From: Blasia pusilla
Lineage: Eukaryota; Marchantiophyta; Marchantiopsida; Blasiales
Reading direction: 5' to 3'
Assembly: GCA_050084515.1 (NCBI GenBank)
Contig: CM114274.1
Span: 39,804,001 to 39,868,000, forward strand
Length of the DNA: 64,000 bases
Below, piece by piece: positions 58,991-64,000 of the stretch (the stretch's first letter is position 1; each line of letters opens with the position of its first letter). The translations under genes were made by a program, and so were the position numbers. The notes below the pieces were generated by a model, which searched no databases, was not told the origin of the DNA, and saw nothing but the letters and a program-made list of their open reading frames with translations.

Positions 58991-60429
58991 AGAGCCTTTC
59001 CCAAGGGCCTTTCCCCTCATACTGTGATGACGACTCTTTTGAGACTGAAGTTGTGGCTCAATGAGAGGCTAAAGTGGCACTAAAGGATCTCATAATTTAT
59101 TTAGAAAAGGTGCAGAGATATTCGCTGAAAGGTGTTGAGGTTTGGGCGCAATTTTTGCAAGGAAGGTGCAAGGTTGCCATTGATATTGCTACAGGTATTC
59201 TATGGCCGAAGATTATCCGCTTGAGGATGTTATAGACAAGCTTGACTTTGCAAAGCTAGATCAGAATGTAGACAAAGAAAAACTTCAAGTCATGGGTGTT
59301 CAGGGCATATGGAAGGTGTCTTGGGCAAATTGTGATAGAGAAATGGTAAACCATTTCTTAAGCACTTTCAACCCCAATACATCTGAGGGGATCATAAGAC
59401 AAGGATATAGTGGAAATGTGCAAGAGTATTCTCTGTGTATGTCACCTAAGCTCATAGAAAAAGCGTTTGAATTCAGAAATGTGGGGTCCTACTTGTCCAT
59501 GGAGAGGCAACACACGGATCAAGTAGAGCCAACTCTTTATTGAAAGTATCTTACTAAGATAGAGAAAAGTAGCCATGGTTATAGGCATTGCTTTGTTGTG
59601 CCACAATCTTTTAGGCTCATATTGACCCAGTTGAACCGTTGCTTTCACATGAAATCGAATCACGAGTGTGTTCTAGCAAGCATGCTATCCATGGCATGCC
59701 ATGCTTGGAAAGGGAAACAAGTGGATTGGGCCACATGTGTTGGTGATGCTTGACATCAAGGGGGTATTGCAACCTAGAGCGAAGAAGGAAAAACAGAGAG
59801 AAAGTGGGTGTTTTTGACCATCTTGTTCAACCACGGGGATGAACCGCCTGAGGTGGTAACCATTTCAGTTGCAAAGATCATTGCATTCCCTGATGGAACA
59901 TGACCAGACAACCAATTGGGGCAAGGTGATGGTAGTACTGCAAAGCAAGATCTGCATGAATTGCAACAGAAAGCTAGAGGCCATGCAGTTACTAGGGCTA
60001 AAGGAAAATGCGCATGCGATTCAACTAGGGCTTCTAATGATCCTCAAGAAACGTCAGGACCTCTGTTTATAAAACTAAAAATTCTAGAGAGGAAAAGAAA
60101 TACGAATGTTGATATCCACCAGGAGAGGGTTCCAGATTATGAGGATAATTCTGACTTTGTGTCTCCCCCGCACAAAGCAAGGAGGAAAAAAAAGGCGCAT
60201 AAGGAAGATGGAATGAACGAAACCATGCGCCAAGAATCTAATTCCAGCAAAGTAAGTTTTTTCTTTCTTTCTACCTTTCATATAAGAGCTACTTTCTTTT
60301 TTTTGACAAATTTCCACTTCTTTGACTAATCTCATCTCCTTCCACAGCCTTCAAAATGTCAAAGCTCAAGTTTAGTGCGCAATGGCATCCAGAGTGGGGC
60401 TGCATCAGAGGTGAAGGTGTTATTATCCA

Positions 60430-60725
60430 CATCCTTCTTTGTAGTGTATAAGCGTTTCATTGGGGCTATTTCCTCTCGAGTTCCTGCTATTCCATACCTG
60501 GTGGTTATTTACAATTGCGGATGAATTTTTATTTATTATGGCTACTTTCACTTCATGGCAACTATTTAGAGTTTCATGAGTTTTGAGTTTCCTGCGGTTA
60601 CTTTCCTCCCTTGCTGGCTGTTTACAATTGCGGATATTTACACTTGGTTGCGGTTATTTTCAGCTCAAGGCGGCACTTTACATGTTCTTGCGGCTAAATT
60701 CATATTTTGTTGTGGTTGGTTTGGT
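60430..60725 (+). repeat. degenerate GCGGCTATTTACA motif array in an intron of the relic
   Basis: About nine copies of a motif near TGCGGCTATTTACA (for example near 60503, 60594, 60647, 60688) are spaced 20-45 bases apart and fill the intron 60411-60728. Confidence 0.55.
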
Positions 60726-61502
60726 TAGGGGGAAGAGCCTACTGCAAGGCCTCGACAGCCTAAGTTAACAATAAGCAGGTTGGACATCAACAACACAGTG
60801 CCGAAGGTGGAGTTCCCGATTCTTGAAGGGGAGAAGGCGTATGATAAGCAGATTGCTAGAAAGGTGAAGGAGGAAATTACCCCTGCAGATGGTGATGGTG
60901 TTCCTGATTCTGGACGAGTACTTGAAACCAATGCAAAGAATGTAGTACAAACTCAAGATGGTATAGTTGAGGTGCTAGACGAGTTAAGGCAAGAATTGAA
61001 GGAGAAGAGAGCAAGTAGGGAAGAGAGAGAGAGAGACAATAGCAAATGTCATAAATCTAGATGGCTGTGATTTAGATGAAGGCCCTAGGTAGGCCCCCAG
61101 TTTGGCTATGTCCAGCCCTCATGTTCCGGCTTCACCTACTGGAGATGATGGAGTTCAAAATGGCTAGGTGCAACATACCAACCAACTAGCAAGAGCATAG
61201 TGTTGACAATTTGGAGTGGCCATCCGAGGCATTTGCAAGTATTGCAATGTCAAATTGGAATACGAAACGACTTGCAACATCAGGAACTTGGGATCTTCCT
61301 AGTGGATTCCAATGGGGTCCGAGTGAGGAGGGGGGGGGTTGACGCAGAAGTAGCTATAGAGGGAGGCAAGAAAGAAAATGTTTTTAAATCTACAACAAGC
61401 CCTCATACAGATGTTACAACAAAGGGAAGGGGAGAGGAAGGAGTTCCATAGAGGAATGAAAGAGAGGGATTTTTGAGGCCAACAAATGTGAAAACGTTGT
61501 TA

Positions 61503-61873
61503 GTGGACCGAGATAGCCAAACATCAGAGACGATGTTTGTCGATAGGGGTTCTCAAACAGTGGATCTGATCATGATTGAAAGGGATGTGCAAAAATTTCA
61601 TGCTTTGCTCATCATGAGGGGTTCTCAAACAAGTGAGGCATACCTCATCAATAGATTATGCCAAACTGAGATTGTTCCAACACTGGACCAGGGAGTGCAA
61701 ATATGCAAAGAAAGTGGAGAACGGCTCATGGTCGGGGCTTGCAGTATGAGGCTGTACAAGTGGTCACTCGGCTTTTCCAGAAAAACACCATCTATGCTCA
61801 TGATCAACAAGTGCAAACAGAATTACATCCCATCGTGCTAGATGGGTATACTCAAAGCGAGGGTCATTACTTC
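61503..61873 (+). repeat. ten-unit 36-bp coding repeat (dodecapeptide)
   Basis: Six in-phase units (VDRDSQTSETMF, VDRGSQTVDLIM, IERDVQKFHALL, and so on) are followed, after a small frame change near 61719-61726, by four more (HGRGLQYEAVQV, VTRLFQKNTIYA, HDQQVQTELHPI, LDGYTQSEGHYF). Gln is at position 6 of all ten units, and position 3 is usually Arg. This indicates past selection on a repetitive protein segment. Confidence 0.75.
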
Positions 61874-62199
61874 TCATATTATGATGATATTGGTGGTGTC
61901 AACGAGGACCACCATTGCTAAGTGAAGAGTATTGGTACTCAGGAGAAGGGGTTGAGGAGAAAGGTGGTTGTGAATGGCGGTTAATTAACGTGCGATCAAA
62001 GGCAAATCGTTCAATACCTGGAAATGTCATGGACCCATCTTGTCCTGAAGGTGTGCATGTACCATCTGAGAAGTTATTGGGCAGGAGAGTTCGAGATACT
62101 TCCAGAGCAAATGATGGGGACACACACTTTGAGAAAGTTAGTGGAGAAGATTCACATGAACCATCAACCAATGAGGTGAAGAAATTCATAAAACTCATC

Positions 62200-62800
62200 C
62201 ATGAGCTGGAACTATTTACAGTTGTCCAAGGGCTTAATTGGGTCGAATATCACTTGTGCTTACGGCTACTTTCCAAGGAGTCCAGATCTTGGCTACTTTG
62301 TGTGGTGGTGGCTATTTGCAGATGTCTGTGGTGGCGGCTATTTATCGATGTTACTTGTGGTTAGCACCTACTGCAATGTGGCTACATTAAGGAGTCCAGA
62401 TCTTGGCTAGTTTGCGGCTATTGATATAGAGTATGACCTTGTTCTTTTCTGATATATGTAGAGTGCTAAGCTGGTTATTGGATACATAGTAGATTGTTAA
62501 TGTACATGGATTCCTATTTCTCTGGTGGCGGCTATTTACAGATTTTTGTGGTGGCAGCTATTTATTAATGTTACTTGTGGTTCGCACCTACTGCATTGTG
62601 GCTACACTAAGGTTGAGATAGAGCGTGTTTCGTCAATAATACATCTTGTTCTTGCGGGTAGGTAGAGCTTTGTTAATGTTTTGTAGAGGGCAGCGGAGTA
62701 TATTTACAATACCAAGGTCTATTTACATTTAGATATTGGTTGTTATAGAGGTAATCTGAGAGTGCTTTCGAGAGCCCTTGCGGCTACTTACAATTACCAT
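62200..62800 (+). repeat. second GCGGCTATTTACA motif array, last intron of the relic
   Basis: About ten copies of the same motif (clear at 62334, 62528, 62551, 62776) lie in the intron 62176-62864. Part of the intron, GTGGCGGCTATTTA with the following TTACTTGTGGTT, is itself duplicated (62328-62380 and 62524-62600). Confidence 0.6.
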
Positions 62801-62936
62801 TGGATTGCCACAATACTTACGACAATGTATACTCCTCATCTTGGTTCTGGGGTCTCTTGTGCAGGATGCTTGGGAAGAAAATGATCTACCAACTTCATCA
62901 ATACAACAAAATGAACCAGAGGTTGTTGATGAGTGA

Positions 62937-63441
62937 ATATTCCAACTCTGCATGGAATATGTAGGTGGCATATCTCTGAGAGAACTCATGATAATCGTCC
63001 ATGGGCACCCCCTCTAAATGCTGGAACATGTTGTTCCATGTTGTAAACGGGTTGAACTCTCTAGAGTTCCTGGCCCGTTGGGAGTCGCACCAACTCCTAA
63101 ACTCTGCTATGAAATCGTGCAACTCAATCGTGCCTACTGCACCTGAAAACCTACGCGGTCCTCTACCCGGGTCGTCCATCTCGTACGCCCAACTGGTAGG
63201 ACCACTCACAATGTGTGGCGATGTGCTCACAAATTCCTCTACACCCTCCCCCTCATTTGACGATGACACAGAAGGAGGTCGAGGTGGTCCCTCATGTGGA
63301 GACTCTCGGAACCTCGCGCCACTCCGCATAAAACCTCTAGAGCTACTCTCGGGTTCACCACCTCGCCTCTCAAAGTCCCAAACGAACTCCGTGATGACCC
63401 TCGTGCCCCTCTCATCCGATCACTTTGAACCTCGTGACTAA
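62937..63441 (-). pseudogene. retrotransposon gag fragment
   Basis: The - strand frame reads through DFERRGGEPESSSRGF, GTIELHDFIAEFRSWCD, EFNPFTTWNNMFQHLEG and MDDYHEFSQ, which is the style of the N-terminal half of a gypsy capsid. It is open over about 165 codons, then runs into unrelated sequence at 62937-62965, next to the stop of the relic gene. Orientation is opposite to the following gag segment. Confidence 0.6.
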
Positions 63442-63475
63442 TCTCTCAATCACTCATCCCAAACATGTGGCACTT

Positions 63476-64000
63476 GATCTACACTCTCCCTCCCCGAGAC
63501 GTGTAACACGTGAGATCGAGGTGTGGAGGCTCTACTATGACCCACATTATGTGTCATGGACGGAGCCGTTCCCAGATGAGGAGGAGGAGTCAAGAGAGCC
63601 TACTTCCTCTTCCACTAGTGACATTTTAGGAGGGGTCACTCGCACGGAAGCAGTTGTACCGTCTAGTTGGGTTCGTCCCAGGTTCAACTCTGTGGTTGAG
63701 TTCTTTGCTGAGTTGAGGGCGAGCTACCAGGGGGTACGGACGGAGAAGTTTCGGAGCATCCACAACTTCCAGAGGTGCCCGGGTGAGAGTTTGCGTGAGG
63801 CTTACACTCGCTTGCGCCGGTTGATCAACGTCACTAAGGGGATGACAGAGGCTCAAGCTATCCAGTCATGGTACGCGATGTTGGACCGGACCCTGCGGAC
63901 ATGGGTGCCGGAGGGGGTGCTTCTTATGAACACCTCCCCTACGTTGAGAGATGTTTTTAGGACCTCCAAGAACATTGAGCGCAACATGGCGGAGGAGAGC
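63476..64000 (+). CDS. retrotransposon gag (capsid) segment, runs off the window
   Basis: An uninterrupted + frame of about 175 codons to the window edge. It contains an acidic linker (FPDEEEESREPTSSSTSD), FNSVVEFFAELRASYQGVRT, and a capsid-like stretch PGESLREAYTRLRRLINVTK then AIQSWYAMLDRTLRTWVP. This is the usual pattern of Ty3/gypsy gag. The start lies upstream of a stop-free stretch beginning near 63476; no clear ATG was fixed. GC content is like the element at 1-4839, and it could belong to the same family. The rest of the element lies beyond 64000, so its state is unknown. Confidence 0.65.

Larger units (their letters stand above)
59202..62936 (+). pseudogene. unclassified multi-exon gene relic with 12-residue repeats
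   Basis: I do not recognise this protein. Coding blocks on + are joined by good splice sites: about 59202-60251 (ending SNSSK before GTAAGT; a stop at 59541 and frame changes inside), 60348-60410 (21 codons), 60729-61070 (ends in a charged coiled-coil, ELRQELKEKRASREERERD), 61200-62175 in shifting frames (includes the 12-residue repeats), and 62865-62936 (DAWEENDLPTSSIQQ to a TGA). The first block has globular-looking sequence (VSWANCDREMVNHFLSTF, SMLSMACHAWKGKQVDWATC); later parts are low-complexity and charged. Stops and frameshifts indicate a pseudogene. It may be a host-derived gene or an accessory gene of a transposon, given the retroelement pieces on both sides. Confidence 0.5.

Noticed and set aside
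61503-61873. CRISPR-like regular repeat
   Set aside because: The 36-base period comes from a protein repeat with variable DNA; there are no identical repeats with spacers, and the genome is eukaryotic.

Overview
The window is nuclear DNA of a land plant. Evidence is a complete 24-exon plant full-size ABCG/PDR transporter gene, an intronless UTP15/SWA1-type ribosome-biogenesis gene, a WI12/SAG20-like (wound-induced, SnoaL-fold) reading frame, Ty3/gypsy retrotransposons including a chromovirus, and short Helitron-like elements. The lineage cannot be fixed from sequence alone; nothing excludes a non-seed plant. Only about 6 kb is host coding sequence; the rest is GC-rich retroelement debris or AT-rich spacer.

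Layout. 1-5453 (+): 3' two thirds of a decayed Ty3/gypsy element whose polyprotein carries two unusual modules, a C5 cytosine DNA methyltransferase-like domain (301-1290) ahead of reverse transcriptase and a PHD finger (4519-4659) after the integrase. 5454-8170: a much more decayed relative that has lost CpG sites. 8171-10060: AT-rich spacer with a Helitron-like copy. 10061-11328 (+): promoter and frame of the WI12-like gene, which has no usable ATG. 11329-15975: spacer with tandem duplications. 15976-17601 (-): UTP15, with telo box and CT-rich leader up to about 18434. 18435-32805: AT-rich spacer holding Helitron-like copies and other repeats; no gene seen. 32806-34469: purine-rich tandem array upstream of the transporter. 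34470-47575 (+): ABCG/PDR transporter, all 24 exons in phase, 1492 residues.

48703-54648 (-): a nearly complete chromovirus (two 354-bp LTRs, PBS, gag, protease, RT, RNase H, integrase, chromodomain, PPT) inserted in a Helitron-like element with a visible CATT target duplication. 54877-56510: spacer. 56511-58990: an LTR of the methyltransferase/PHD family plus leader-like GC-rich DNA. 59202-62936 (+): an unclassified multi-exon gene relic with ten 12-residue repeats. 62937-63441 (-) and 63476-64000 (+): two gag segments in opposite orientation, the second open at the window edge.

The most interesting item is the methyltransferase plus PHD gypsy element. A retroelement carrying a DNA-methylation enzyme and a histone-reader module could influence the marks on its own copies. 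Methyltransferase capture by retrotransposons has been reported for a charophyte alga and for dinoflagellates; the combination here in a land plant deserves follow-up. All copies visible here are inactivated by stops and frameshifts.
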